Assembly (NCBI GenBank): GCA_937922795.1
Contig: CALAJK010000027.1
Location: 45,259 to 109,258, forward strand
Direction: 5' to 3'
Length of the DNA: 64,000 bases
Source of the DNA: an uncultured Anaerolineae bacterium
GTDB taxonomy: Bacteria; Chloroflexota; Anaerolineae; Aggregatilineales; Phototrophicaceae
The notes below the pieces were generated by a model that was not told the DNA's origin, searched no databases, and saw only the letters and a list, made by a program, of their open reading frames with translations. The position numbers and the translations under genes are program-made. Numbering within the stretch: the first letter of the stretch is position 1; every line of letters starts with the position of its first letter. This document shows positions 9,584 through 20,730 of the stretch, piece by piece.

Positions 9584-9592
9584 TGGTATAAT
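9584..9592 (+). promoter_or_regulatory. Extended -10 promoter for the S1-repeat gene
   Basis: TGG followed by TATAAT (9587-9592) is an extended -10 element. No good -35 lies 17 nt upstream, as expected for this class. Transcription would begin near 9599, about 80 nt before the start codon. Confidence 0.6.
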
Positions 9593-9679
9593 TTGCCAGA
9601 GGGCATAAAACTTAATGCTTTCACCACATCAAACCGCAATTCGTGCTCAAGTTGTAAGGGTTTATCGAGGAACTCGCGG

Positions 9680-10678
9680 ATGTCTACCAACTTACACCGG
9701 CGGGATTATAATGCTCCGCCACCCCAACTGGACGAGGGATATTGGTCTGCTTTGCTGCGCGAAGGGGAATTTGCCGAGCCGGCCCATCTGCATCATGACG
9801 CCGCTGCAGAACCCCCGGCCGGCTACTTGCCAACCCATGATGACGATCACATCTCCCCAACCGACCACAGCTATCACGGTGATGAGGCTGACTGGCAGGA
9901 GCTTCAGCGCCTCATGGATGAGGATGAAGTGATTGAACTGCCCGTCATCGGTTACAACCGAGGCGGGTTACTGGTCGAGTGGCGTCATTTGCACGGCTTC
10001 GTGCCGGCCAGCCAGATTTCCGATTTCCCAGTCAACGCCAACAGCATCACCCGTCGCAACGCGCTCATGGCCTGGGTCGGCCAGACGATCCGGCTGCGCG
10101 TGATCGAACTCAACGCCGAACATAACCGGCTGATTCTCTCAGAACGCGCCGCCCGCGTGGAACGGGGCGAACGCGCCGACATTCTGCGGCGTCTGCGCCC
10201 TGGCGATACGGTAGTCGGCACCGTCACCAATTTGTGCGACTTCGGCGCTTTTGTGGATCTGGGGGGACTAGAAGGGCTGATTCATATCAGCGAATTGAGT
10301 TGGGGGCGCGTCAACCATCCGTCGGATGTGCTGCAGCGCGGACAGGAAGTGCGGGTGTACGTCCTAGACGTAGACCGCGAGGCAGCGCGCATCGCTCTCA
10401 GCTTGAAACGCCTACACCCCGACCCCTGGCAAACGGTGTCCGAGCGTTACCATGTGAATGAGCTGGTAGAGGGCGTCATCACCAATGTGGTGGACTTCGG
10501 TGCTTTCGCCTGCATCGAAGAAGGCTTGGAAGGTCTGATCCACGTATCCGAGCTGGCAGAAGGCCACTTCCTTCACCCGCGTAACGTCGTCAGCGAAGGA
10601 CAGCGCGTCGTTGCCCGCGTGTTGAGCATTGACAGCCAAGCGCGCCGGTTGGGCTTGAGTTTAAGACTCAAAGAATGA
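9680..10678 (+). CDS. S1-repeat RNA-binding protein (ribosomal protein S1-like)
   Basis: About 332 aa. An acidic N-terminal segment is followed by three S1 units: a divergent first (GYNRGGLLVEWRHLHGFVPA), a second (TNLCDFGAFVDLGGLEGLIH) and a third (TNVVDFGAFACIEEGLEGLI). The last two carry the DFGAFV/A and GLIHxSEL hallmarks. Three repeats is short compared with six in Proteobacteria but normal outside them. The start is ATG 9680, with GAGG at 9667-9670; earlier in-frame codons look non-coding. Likely an S1-type translation factor or RNA chaperone. Confidence 0.87.
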   Translation: MSTNLHRRDYNAPPPQLDEGYWSALLREGEFAEPAHLHHDAAAEPPAGYLPTHDDDHISPTDHSYHGDEADWQELQRLMDEDEVIELPVIGYNRGGLLVEWRHLHGFVPASQISDFPVNANSITRRNALMAWVGQTIRLRVIELNAEHNRLILSERAARVERGERADILRRLRPGDTVVGTVTNLCDFGAFVDLGGLEGLIHISELSWGRVNHPSDVLQRGQEVRVYVLDVDREAARIALSLKRLHPDPWQTVSERYHVNELVEGVITNVVDFGAFACIEEGLEGLIHVSELAEGHFLHPRNVVSEGQRVVARVLSIDSQARRLGLSLRLKE

Positions 10679-10701
10679 GCCGCATCAACGCTAGCAGTCT
10701 G

Positions 10702-10723
10702 GGCCAGGGCGACCTGGCCTTTT
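10702..10723 (+). terminator. Intrinsic terminator after the S1-repeat gene
   Basis: GGCCAGG (10702-10708) pairs perfectly with CCTGGCC (10713-10719) around a GCGA loop and is followed by TTTT. It ends the S1 transcript 24 nt after its stop. Confidence 0.8.
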
Positions 10724-10766
10724 GATTCAAATCAGCCTGCGTCCTGCAATCCTGTACCGTACCGTC

Positions 10767-10799
10767 TATAATACAGGCGTGAGCGCCTGCGGCGCTCAC
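10767..10799 (+). promoter_or_regulatory. ftsK promoter -10 and 5' hairpin
   Basis: TATAAT at 10767-10772, then a perfect 9-bp hairpin GTGAGCGCC-TGC-GGCGCTCAC (10779-10799) where transcription would start. No U-run follows, so it is more likely a 5' stabilising structure or operator than a terminator. The ftsK start is 36 nt downstream. Confidence 0.5.
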
Positions 10800-10834
10800 C
10801 CAACGCACCCGCCGGACTCAATGTTTGGAGCAGT

Positions 10835-13357
<2,523 letters not shown>

Positions 13358-13360
13358 AGG

Positions 13361-14023
13361 TCAGGCGGGTTGGATCGCCTCAGGCATATCATTGCCGGGT
13401 CGGTTGACCAGCTTAGACACCGCGTAGGCCATCATCCCTGCCGGATCGCAGGGCCGCAGCAGCGGCTGCAGCGCCGACGGCGCTGCCTCGCCGGGGAACA
13501 GCCACTCGTTGTAATCCTCGCGCCGCAGGATGACTGGCATCCGGTCATGGATCGGGCGCATGAACGCATTCGCCTCAGTCGTCAAGATAGTGCAGGTGCG
13601 GATTTCATCACCCTCGGAACCGCGCCACACTTCCCACAACCCGGCGATGGCGAACACCGGCCGCCCCTGAAAATGAATGAACAGCGGCACGCGATCGCCG
13701 TCCCGCGTCTGCCACTCGAAAAAGCCGTCAGCTGGGATCAAGCACCGCCGCCGCCTCAGCGCTGTTCGGAACGACGGCTTATCAGCGGCCGTCTCTGACC
13801 GCGCGTTGATCATTCGGCTGGCCACCGACGGATCCTTCGACCAGGACGGGATCAAGCCCCATTTGTGAAAAGTGAGCTCATGAGGATTCTCATTGGTGAT
13901 GACCGCCACCGGCTGTGTAGGCGCGATATTGTAACGCGGCGATAGGCCGACCGGCGGGACTGCCAGATCAAAAGCCTGCTGTATGGCATCAGGAGTCGCG
14001 GTCAGCGCGAAACGCCCGCACAT
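13361..14023 (-). CDS. SRAP (YedK/HMCES) abasic-site-binding protein
   Basis: 220 aa. It begins MCGRFALT; after Met removal Cys2 becomes the N-terminal nucleophile that crosslinks to abasic sites in single-stranded DNA. The other conserved residues are visible: an Asn in INARSET, a Glu in FFEW and a His in IHDRMPVIL. All known catalytic positions appear intact. It shields abasic sites during replication repair. Its stop lies 3 nt from the ftsK stop on the other strand. Confidence 0.93.
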   Translation of the reverse strand: MCGRFALTATPDAIQQAFDLAVPPVGLSPRYNIAPTQPVAVITNENPHELTFHKWGLIPSWSKDPSVASRMINARSETAADKPSFRTALRRRRCLIPADGFFEWQTRDGDRVPLFIHFQGRPVFAIAGLWEVWRGSEGDEIRTCTILTTEANAFMRPIHDRMPVILRREDYNEWLFPGEAAPSALQPLLRPCDPAGMMAYAVSKLVNRPGNDMPEAIQPA

Positions 14024-14039
14024 ATAAACTCCCTGCCCT

Positions 14040-14303
14040 CTACTTTTTCCGGGGCGACTTACCTAATTCGGTAATCTGACGGATCAATCCCAATGCTGTC
14101 AAAGTCAAACCGATCAGTTCGCCAGTCCCGATGGGACGCGGTTTGCCGCCCCGCCCCACCTCTTCTTCAGACGCGCGCACATACAGGTACGACGCTAGCA
14201 GGCCGACCAGCGCGCCGCTGACTGCGCCGATCGCATACATCTGCGATTTCCAGTTCGGTTTTGTATCGCTCGCGGGAGTTAGATTATTGGTCACAGATCG
14301 CAT
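14040..14303 (-). CDS. Small single-TM protein of unknown function
   Basis: About 87 aa from ATG 14303; a GTG at 14294 has better spacing from GAGAGG. One membrane segment (MYAIGAVSGALVGLLASYLY) is followed by a charged loop and a short amphipathic C-terminus ending KSPRKK. It overlaps the 3' end of the upstream membrane-protein gene by about 20 nt, so the two are probably co-translated. No motif gives a function. Confidence 0.6.
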   Translation of the reverse strand: MRSVTNNLTPASDTKPNWKSQMYAIGAVSGALVGLLASYLYVRASEEEVGRGGKPRPIGTGELIGLTLTALGLIRQITELGKSPRKK

Positions 14304-14754
14304 CCCTCTCAGGATCAGACGGTGGGCGGTCAAACACGCTGAGCAGCCGCTCACCATAGGCCAGGTGCGCGCTCAGCCCAATGGCCGCCCGGCTCACACG
14401 GTCAGCCGACTGCTGCGCCTGAACCGCCAGCGTCTCCGAGAAACGAACGCCCCGGCGTAACGGTCGGGCAGCCGCGTCATGTGCGATGTTCATCCCGAAA
14501 GCCGCGATGAGCAGCCCCGCTGCGAGCGGGAACAGGCATAAGGCTGTCGGGCATAACACCAGCACCGACAGCGTCCAATCGGCCACCAGCGAAATGCCGG
14601 CGCGATTGGCAGGCGGGAATAACGGCGACATCATCACGCCAGCAGCCAATGCCAACACGCCCAAACCTATCCCTAACGGCAGCCAGATCTGCCGCCGGGT
14701 CTCGCGTCGGTGCTGATGTTCAGCTTGCGTCGTTTCAGCCGGGAACGTCTCCAT
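14284..14754 (-). CDS. Two-TM protein of unknown function
   Basis: About 156 aa from ATG 14754 (METFP); an ATG at 14772 is possible. Two hydrophobic hairpin segments (LPLGIGLGVLALAAGVMM and LVLCPTALCLFPLAAGLLI) are followed by a helical cytoplasmic tail. It pairs with the small single-TM gene downstream. Function not recognised. Confidence 0.6.
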   Translation of the reverse strand: METFPAETTQAEHQHRRETRRQIWLPLGIGLGVLALAAGVMMSPLFPPANRAGISLVADWTLSVLVLCPTALCLFPLAAGLLIAAFGMNIAHDAAARPLRRGVRFSETLAVQAQQSADRVSRAAIGLSAHLAYGERLLSVFDRPPSDPERDAICDQ

Positions 14755-14874
14755 ACGCCGCCTTCCGTTCACTCAGGCTCTATCATTGTACCCTAACCGA
14801 TCTCAACCGAAAATGCGCATAATCAGCAGGGTTTGCGTAGTGTTGGCCCGCATGCACAGAAATGCGCCCGAAGC

Positions 14875-14880
14875 TATACT
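14875..14880 (+). promoter_or_regulatory. Possible -10 for the comM-like gene
   Basis: TATACT 40 nt upstream of the start codon, in the gap shared with the divergent small membrane genes. No convincing -35 was seen. Confidence 0.35.
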
Positions 14881-14919
14881 CAACGAGGAGAAGCTCCAGT
14901 TATCCACCGGGGATATATC

Positions 14920-16458
14920 ATGCTAGCGATTGTGAAGGCCTGTGCGACGATCGGATTAGATGGCCACATCATCGAAGTCGAGACGGATTTCAACCCCCGC
15001 GCTGGCATCCCCAGTTTCACCATCGTTGGCCTGCCGGACAGCGCCATCAAAGAGAGCCGCGAGCGCGTGCGGGCTGCCATCAAGAACAGCGGTTTGCAGT
15101 TCCCGAACAAAGGCTATGTGATCAATCTGTCGCCGGCAGATCTGCCCAAACACGGCCCGGCTTATGATCTGGCCATCGCCGTTGGCGTCTTGGCAGCGAC
15201 CGATCAAATCCCGCTTGAGTCCATTCAAAACACAGTCTTTCTGGGTGAACTCTCGCTGGACGGCAGCGTGCGGCATGTGAAGGGCATCATGCCGATGGTG
15301 CATACTGCCTCCCAAGCGGGCTATGCCAGCGTGTGTGTGCCCGCTGAAGACGCGGAAGAAGCCGCGCTGGTGCAGTGTATTCAGGTGATCCCAGTGCGGA
15401 CGCTCGGCCAGTTGGTCGAACATCTATACAATCTCAATCCGATTGCCCCGCAGCCGCCCACCGTGTCATTGGAAGACGAGACTGATACCCTACCGGATGG
15501 GATCGTGGACTTCGCCGACATCAAGGGGCAGCAGATGGCCAAGAGAGCGCTAGAGATCGCCGCTGGCGGCAACCACAATGTCCGGTTGGTAGGACCGCCG
15601 GGGACGGGCAAGACCCTGCTGGCGCGGGCTGTCCCCGGCATCCTGCCCCGCTTGAGCTACGAAGAAGCGCTGGAAGTGACGCGCGTGTATTCGGTCGCCG
15701 ACATGCTGCCTCGCGACCATCCCCTAATCCGGTCGCGCCCTTTCCGCGCCCCACATCATACGATCAGCGAGGCCGGAATGATCGGCGGCGGCTCTATCCC
15801 ACGCCCCGGCGAGACGACGCTAGCGCACCGCGGCGTCTTGTTCTTGGACGAGTGCGTGGAGATGCCCGTGCGGGTTCTCGAAGTTCTGCGCCAACCGATT
15901 GAAGACAAGATCGTCACCATCAGCCGCGCCAAAGGCAGTCTGACCTTCCCGGCCAACTTCTTGCTGATTCTGGCCATGAATCCCTGCCCGTGCGGTCATT
16001 ACGGTGATCCTGTCAAGGCCTGCACCTGCACGCCGACCATGATCACCCGCTACCAGAGCAAACTCTCCGGCCCGCTGCTCGACCGCATTGACATTCATGT
16101 TGAAGTCCCGCGCGTCGAATACGACAAACTGATGAACACCGAACGCGCTGAGCCGTCTGCCGCCATCCGCGAACGGGTGGAGCGCGCGCGTCAGCGCCAG
16201 CGCCAGCGTTTTGCCGGCGCTGCTGGCCTATTCGCCAACGCTGACATGGGCGTCAGCGATATTCAGCAGTTCTGTGTGCTCACCCCCGAAGCGCGCCAGC
16301 TCCTGGAACTGTCCGTGCGGCGCATGCAGCTCAGCGCGCGCGTGTACCATCGGGTGCTCAAGCTCAGCCGGACGATCGCCGACCTAGCCGACTCCGAATT
16401 GATCGAAGTGCCGCACGTCGCCGAAGCCATCCAGTACCGGCCGCGCGCAGCGCTTTGA
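14920..16458 (+). CDS. YifB/ComM-type Mg-chelatase-like AAA+ ATPase
   Basis: About 512 aa. An N-terminal LonC-like domain (FTIVGLPDSAIKESRERVRA) is followed by the AAA+ core with Walker A (VGPPGTGKTLLARAV), Walker B (RGVLFLDE) and a cysteine cluster (NPCPCGHYGDPVKACTC) typical of the family. ComM is a helicase that promotes branch migration during natural transformation in Vibrio and others. The ATG at 14920 begins MLAIVKACA, the family-typical start. No competence genes are adjacent, so a role in transformation here is only inference. Confidence 0.9.
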   Translation: MLAIVKACATIGLDGHIIEVETDFNPRAGIPSFTIVGLPDSAIKESRERVRAAIKNSGLQFPNKGYVINLSPADLPKHGPAYDLAIAVGVLAATDQIPLESIQNTVFLGELSLDGSVRHVKGIMPMVHTASQAGYASVCVPAEDAEEAALVQCIQVIPVRTLGQLVEHLYNLNPIAPQPPTVSLEDETDTLPDGIVDFADIKGQQMAKRALEIAAGGNHNVRLVGPPGTGKTLLARAVPGILPRLSYEEALEVTRVYSVADMLPRDHPLIRSRPFRAPHHTISEAGMIGGGSIPRPGETTLAHRGVLFLDECVEMPVRVLEVLRQPIEDKIVTISRAKGSLTFPANFLLILAMNPCPCGHYGDPVKACTCTPTMITRYQSKLSGPLLDRIDIHVEVPRVEYDKLMNTERAEPSAAIRERVERARQRQRQRFAGAAGLFANADMGVSDIQQFCVLTPEARQLLELSVRRMQLSARVYHRVLKLSRTIADLADSELIEVPHVAEAIQYRPRAAL

Positions 16459-16501
16459 AGAATGTCTCGATACCTCGTTATCCTGTGCTGCCCATTTTCC
16501 C

Positions 16502-16552
16502 TCGCTCCTTGTTTCTCAGTCGAAACAGAACCAAGAGCGAACCTGCTTTTTT
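16502..16552 (+). terminator. Candidate terminator after the comM-like gene
   Basis: TCGCTC (16502-16507) can pair with GAGCGA (16535-16540), enclosing TGTTTC/GAAACA (16510-16515 with 16522-16527). A TTTTTT run follows at 16547-16552. The stem is interrupted, so strength is uncertain. Confidence 0.4.
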
Positions 16553-16598
16553 CGCCAGCTCACTTTATTCTGTGGACTCTGTGGTGTTACCCTAGTTA

Positions 16599-17282
16599 TT
16601 AAAAGTCACTCCGCGCTAGTTCAGCGCGGGCTTTTTCTGGCCAATTGACTGTACCGCCATACACGCCCACCGCTGCTAGATCACGGACCTGCGCCGGGTC
16701 GGTTATCCACCACACACGCACCTGCAAACCGGCAGCGCGGGCGTTGGCCACCAGTCCAGGTTGACCCAAGACTGCCGCTGCCGGCGGACAGATTTGGTCT
16801 AGTCCGGCGGACCGCGCCTTCTCAATCGCACCTGCGTCCCAGTCGCGGGTCAGCCAACCAACGGTGATCCCCGGGGCCAGTTCGCGAAGCCGAACCGCCG
16901 TCCCGAAAAAGAATGAGGTGAAGTGTGTGCGTGACCACATCTCCGACGGCAGGATGTCGCGCACGAGATGGATTAATGCCGTCTCAGCACCTGGAGCTTT
17001 AACTTCCCAGCAGAAGGCGATACGACTGCCAAAGCGGCGCAAGGCCGCTGCAACGGTCAGCAGATCGGGCTTAAGTGTCCAGAGTTCACCTAAGCGGCTG
17101 GCAGCCACCGAGCGCCCTTCAATTTCAAAATCGTGCTCCAGGACCAGCACTCCGTCCTGTGTGATCTGCACATCCGTCTCAATCATATCAGCCTGTTGGG
17201 TGATCGCCAGCTCAAAGGCGGCAGCGGTGTTATCCGGCGCGTCAGCCGACGCGCCGCGATGAGCGATGAACACGAAAGACAT
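16599..17282 (-). CDS. Glycerophosphodiester phosphodiesterase
   Basis: 227 aa. It begins FIAHRGASADAPDNTAAAFE, the GDPD HRG metal/catalytic motif, followed by ETDVQITQDGVLVLEHD with the ExD metal ligands and the second His. The CWEVK and terminal VYGGTVNWPEKA blocks also fit. It releases glycerol-3-phosphate from deacylated phospholipid headgroups. No signal peptide, so cytoplasmic. It is divergent from the sugar ABC operon and may share its control region, since one palindrome overlaps its start. Confidence 0.92.
   Translation of the reverse strand: MSFVFIAHRGASADAPDNTAAAFELAITQQADMIETDVQITQDGVLVLEHDFEIEGRSVAASRLGELWTLKPDLLTVAAALRRFGSRIAFCWEVKAPGAETALIHLVRDILPSEMWSRTHFTSFFFGTAVRLRELAPGITVGWLTRDWDAGAIEKARSAGLDQICPPAAAVLGQPGLVANARAAGLQVRVWWITDPAQVRDLAAVGVYGGTVNWPEKARAELARSDF
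16611..16636 (+). terminator. Plus-strand terminator inside the 3' end of the GDPD gene
   Basis: CCGCGCT-AGTTC-AGCGCGG (16611-16629) followed by GCTTTTT. It would stop transcripts running rightward from the comM-like gene before they enter the opposing gene. It lies in codons of the minus-strand gene. Confidence 0.5.
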
Positions 17283-17352
17283 AAATTGTTTACCTCGACA
17301 CAGCTAAGAACGCCTAATTACAATGCCACGTGTGTTTTATAAACTGTTTACG
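17281..17352 (+). promoter_or_regulatory. Sugar ABC promoter flanked by two palindromic sites
   Basis: TCGACA (17295-17300), 18 nt, TACAAT (17319-17324) is a plausible sigma-70 promoter toward the binding-protein gene. ATAAACTGTTTACG (17339-17352) contains the palindrome TAAAC-T-GTTTA just downstream of the likely start site. A near copy ATAAATTGTTTACC (17281-17294) abuts the -35. The pair, 58 bp apart, resembles repressor operators. The first copy also covers the start codon of the divergent GDPD gene. Confidence 0.5.
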
Positions 17353-17450
17353 AGATCATAAAAGTATCTAAAACATCTCAAAACAATTTGGTCTTAGATT
17401 GAAATCGCAAGTTACCCATTTCCATTTCAAGAAGCAAATGGAGGCAGATT

Positions 17451-18788
17451 ATGGTTTCTCGTTATCGCGCCGCCCTGCTGGCGCTGATAGCCTTGATGGC
17501 TTTTACAGCGCTCAGCAGCGCCCAGGATGTGCCTACGCTGCGCTACTTTACCTGGGAAGTGGCGCAGCGCGGCCCAGAAGGTGAAGCTGCCGAACGCGCT
17601 CTGCTCGACGAGTGCGCGGCTGAAATCGGTATCAATGTCGAACTGGAATCGCTGGTCACGCCAGACTTCTTCCAACGCGTTTCGGCTCTTGCTGCCGCTG
17701 GCGATCTGCCGGATGTGTTCGGCGTCAGCTCCGGCACTATTGACGAGTGGGCTGCTGATGGCCTGCTGCTGAATATCCAGAAATATGTCGACCGCGACAT
17801 CAAGCCGATACAGGACAAATATTTCACCGGTCCATTCAGCACCGCCCGCTACCCCAAGCCTGACGGCGATATGTTCGCCTTCCCTTATGCCATTATCCAC
17901 ACCGTGCTCTGGTACAATATGGACGCCTTTGATGCTGCTGGCGTGCCTTACCCCAGCGAAGATGGCTGGACCTGGGATGAATTCCTGGCTGCGGCGCAGG
18001 CGCTGACGGTAGATAAAGACGACGACGGCCGGATCGACCAATACGGCTTTTGGCTGTATCGTGGCCGCTACGCTCAGATCGAGCCCTGGGTATACCAGAA
18101 CAACGGCGACCTCCTGAACGCAACGAAGACTCGCTTTGAACCGGATGACAATGCTATCGCCGCACTCAAATTCTTAACTTCTCTGGTGACTGAATACAAA
18201 GTTGCTCCGCCACCGTCGGAGTTCGCCGGCTTCCGTATGCAAGACGTGTTCCCGCTGGGCTACGCTGCTATGTGGGTCGATGGCAACTGGCAGATTGCCA
18301 ATACCCGGTCGCAGCACGCTGACAACCCTGACATCAGCTTCCGCTTCGCCGCTGCGCCAATCCCGCGCGGAACCAACTGGGTCAAGGACGTAGCTTACGG
18401 CTGGGCCGATATGTTCGGTATCGCCGCCGACACCCCGTATCCGGACCAGGCCTGGGAACTCATTAAGTGCTTGACTGGCCCTCGGCGCACGGTGCAGCTG
18501 AGCTTCGCGGGTAAAATCCCGGTGTGGCGCGCCACCGCCGAGTCGGAAGAGTGGCTGGAACTGGACAAACTGCCGCCCAACAAATCCTTCCTGCTCGACT
18601 GGGCACAGTTCATTGGCCCGACCACCTACACGCCTGGCTGGAGTGAGTGGCGCGGCTATGCGGACGGTGCAGGTCTCGAAGGTCTGATCGACGCTGTGTT
18701 GGAAGGCGATCTTGAGTTTGCCGACATGCTGTCGCAGGCGACGGAGAAAGCTAACAGCGTGCTGACACGCCTTTACCCCGAAGGTTAG
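17451..18788 (+). CDS. ABC sugar transporter substrate-binding protein
   Basis: 445 aa. A signal peptide (basic start, LLALIALMAFTALSSAQD, cleavage probably after SSA or AQ) without a lipobox cysteine. The mature part has the extracellular family 1 fold features: LPDVFGVSSGTIDEWAADG near the N-terminus, and GWTWDEFLAAAQALT. GGAGG lies 8 nt before the ATG. It delivers an oligosaccharide or sugar-like solute to the two downstream permeases. The lack of a lipid anchor is unusual for a presumably single-membrane cell. Confidence 0.9.
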   Translation: MVSRYRAALLALIALMAFTALSSAQDVPTLRYFTWEVAQRGPEGEAAERALLDECAAEIGINVELESLVTPDFFQRVSALAAAGDLPDVFGVSSGTIDEWAADGLLLNIQKYVDRDIKPIQDKYFTGPFSTARYPKPDGDMFAFPYAIIHTVLWYNMDAFDAAGVPYPSEDGWTWDEFLAAAQALTVDKDDDGRIDQYGFWLYRGRYAQIEPWVYQNNGDLLNATKTRFEPDDNAIAALKFLTSLVTEYKVAPPPSEFAGFRMQDVFPLGYAAMWVDGNWQIANTRSQHADNPDISFRFAAAPIPRGTNWVKDVAYGWADMFGIAADTPYPDQAWELIKCLTGPRRTVQLSFAGKIPVWRATAESEEWLELDKLPPNKSFLLDWAQFIGPTTYTPGWSEWRGYADGAGLEGLIDAVLEGDLEFADMLSQATEKANSVLTRLYPEG

Positions 18789-18817
18789 GACGGTTAAGTC
18801 GCAGTTTACTCAATATG

Positions 18818-18844
18818 GTCGTCCGGGCGTCTAACCCGGACGAC
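18818..18844 (+). terminator. Intercistronic hairpin between binding protein and permease
   Basis: Perfect 10-bp stem GTCGTCCGGG/CCCGGACGAC with a 7-nt loop, 30 nt after the binding-protein stop. No U-run follows. Such hairpins (as between malE and malF) protect the upstream message and lower permease output. It also argues against a permease start at 18815, which would sit inside the stem. Confidence 0.7.
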
Positions 18845-18868
18845 TCGTTTACTCGCGTTAGGAATCCT

Positions 18869-19750
18869 ATGCGCCATTATCACCCTATAACTCCCTATCT
18901 ATTCATCGGCCCGATGATTGGCGGCTTGCTTCTATTTCGTATCGGACCAATTTTCGCTTCGTTTTTGATGAGCTTCACCAACTGGAACATCCGCACTAAT
19001 CCAACTTGGATCGGGTTGGCAAATTACCAGGAACTACTCAGCTCGGATGTTTTCTGGTTGGTCTTGCGCAATACCTTTGTATTCGTGCTGACCTATGTGC
19101 CTGGCGCGATGATCCTGGGCTTGCTGATGGCGCTGCTGGTCAACCAGAAACTGCGGGGCATCGCTTTCTTCCGCGGCCTATACTTCATGCCCTTTATCAC
19201 CTCAATGGTGGCAGTGGCTCTCGCCTGGAACTGGATCTTCAGCACACGCTACGGTGTGCTCAACGGCATCCTGACCACCTTCTTCGGCGTTCAGCGCGGG
19301 CCTGCCTGGCTGTCAGATACCAATTTAACGCTGTGGGTGTTGATCGTCGTGAGCATCTGGAAATCCGCAGGTTTTCAGATGATGGTCTTCCTAGCTGGGC
19401 TGCAGGGTATTCCGCAAAACATCATCGAAGCGGCACGCATCGATGGAGCCAACCGGCTGCAAATGTTCCGACATATTGTGCTGCCTCTGCTATCACCGGT
19501 GACGTTTTTCGTCCTGATTGTCTCAATCATTGATGCCTTCAAGACCTTTGAAGTCACCTACACCATGACCCAGGGCGGCCCGCGGGGCTCATCATCGACA
19601 CTAGCCTATTTCATTTATCAAAACGCTTTTGTTTACCAGCGGATGGGCTATGCGTCCAGCATCGCCTATGTGCTAGTCTTGCTCATCGCCATCGTCACCA
19701 TCGCCAATTTCTGGGTGCGGCGGTACTGGGTCGCCCAACAGGTGAACTAA
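18869..19750 (+). CDS. Sugar ABC transporter permease (MalF/UgpA-like)
   Basis: About 293 aa, six hydrophobic segments. The EAA loop is visible as EAARIDGANRLQMFRHIVLP, the contact point for the ATPase. ATG 18869 has AGGA 5 nt upstream and starts MRHYHPITPYLFIGP, a typical beginning; an upstream ATG lacks a ribosome site. It pairs with the next permease. No ATPase gene follows, so the importer must use a shared MsmK/UgpC-type ATPase encoded elsewhere. Confidence 0.9.
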   Translation: MRHYHPITPYLFIGPMIGGLLLFRIGPIFASFLMSFTNWNIRTNPTWIGLANYQELLSSDVFWLVLRNTFVFVLTYVPGAMILGLLMALLVNQKLRGIAFFRGLYFMPFITSMVAVALAWNWIFSTRYGVLNGILTTFFGVQRGPAWLSDTNLTLWVLIVVSIWKSAGFQMMVFLAGLQGIPQNIIEAARIDGANRLQMFRHIVLPLLSPVTFFVLIVSIIDAFKTFEVTYTMTQGGPRGSSSTLAYFIYQNAFVYQRMGYASSIAYVLVLLIAIVTIANFWVRRYWVAQQVN

Positions 19751-19763
19751 AGGACAGGCTTTT

Positions 19764-20690
19764 ATGAACGCAGCAATCGTGCGTCGAACCGTATCTGCCG
19801 TCACCGCCCGCGCACACAGCTACTATGCCTTGCACACAGCGCGTCGCCTGCTGATATATGCGCTGCTTCTGCTCGTCTCGGTCTTCACCATTTTTCCGTT
19901 CGTGTGGATGGTCAGCACATCGTTTAAGTCTGCCGGGACGATTTTCGCGCTGCCGCCGCAGTTAATCCCGGATAAGCTGTTCCAGCCTGGCATGTTCGAT
20001 AACTACACCGAAGTGCTTTACCGTTACGATTTTGTACGCTATACGGCCAACAGCTTTTTTGTCTCGACCATGACCGGCATTGGGCAGGTTTTTACCGCAT
20101 CGCTTGCTGGCTTTGCTTTCGCTCGCATGCGTTTTCGGGGAAGGAATGCGTTGTTTGCGATCCTGCTGTTGACGGCTTTTTTCCCGACGGAGGTCACGAT
20201 TATCCCAGAGTTTTTGCTGGGAGCGCGCGTATTCCATCCAATTCTGCAGCCTATCGGCGGTTGGATGAACACGTTTGCCCCGTTGATTGTACCTTCGTTT
20301 ATGGTCGGTTCGTTCGGCACATTTCTGATGCGCGAATTTTTCTCTACTATTCCGCTCGAACTGGAAGAAGCCGCTATCATCGACGGCGCAAGCGTGTTCC
20401 AGATCTTCCGCAGCGTTTATCTGCCGCTGTCACTGCCATCCGTGACAACTCTGTTCTTGCTTTCGTTCATTAACAACTGGAACGAACTGCTGCGTCCGGT
20501 GCTGTATATCCGCAGTCGCGAACTGTACACCGTCACCTTGGGTCTAACCACTTTTAAGGGTGAATTTGAATCGGCTTGGAACCTGCTGCTGGCTGGTTCA
20601 GTAATTGCTATTCTGCCGCTGCTGATCATTTACGTATTTGCGCAGCGCTATATTGTGCAGGGCATCGCCACCACCGGCCTGCGTGGGTGA
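19764..20690 (+). CDS. Sugar ABC transporter permease (MalG/UgpE-like)
   Basis: 308 aa with six hydrophobic segments. The EAA loop reads EEAAIIDGASVFQIFRSVYL. AAAGGA lies 8 nt before the ATG, and the gene begins 13 nt after the first permease. It forms the second half of the inner-membrane channel. The N-terminal ~28 residues are longer than usual and precede the first membrane helix (LLIYALLLLVSVFTIFPFVW). Confidence 0.9.
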   Translation: MNAAIVRRTVSAVTARAHSYYALHTARRLLIYALLLLVSVFTIFPFVWMVSTSFKSAGTIFALPPQLIPDKLFQPGMFDNYTEVLYRYDFVRYTANSFFVSTMTGIGQVFTASLAGFAFARMRFRGRNALFAILLLTAFFPTEVTIIPEFLLGARVFHPILQPIGGWMNTFAPLIVPSFMVGSFGTFLMREFFSTIPLELEEAAIIDGASVFQIFRSVYLPLSLPSVTTLFLLSFINNWNELLRPVLYIRSRELYTVTLGLTTFKGEFESAWNLLLAGSVIAILPLLIIYVFAQRYIVQGIATTGLRG

Positions 20691-20730
20691 AAACGCGATA
20701 TCACAACTGCGAGCCGAAGCCATTCAGCAC

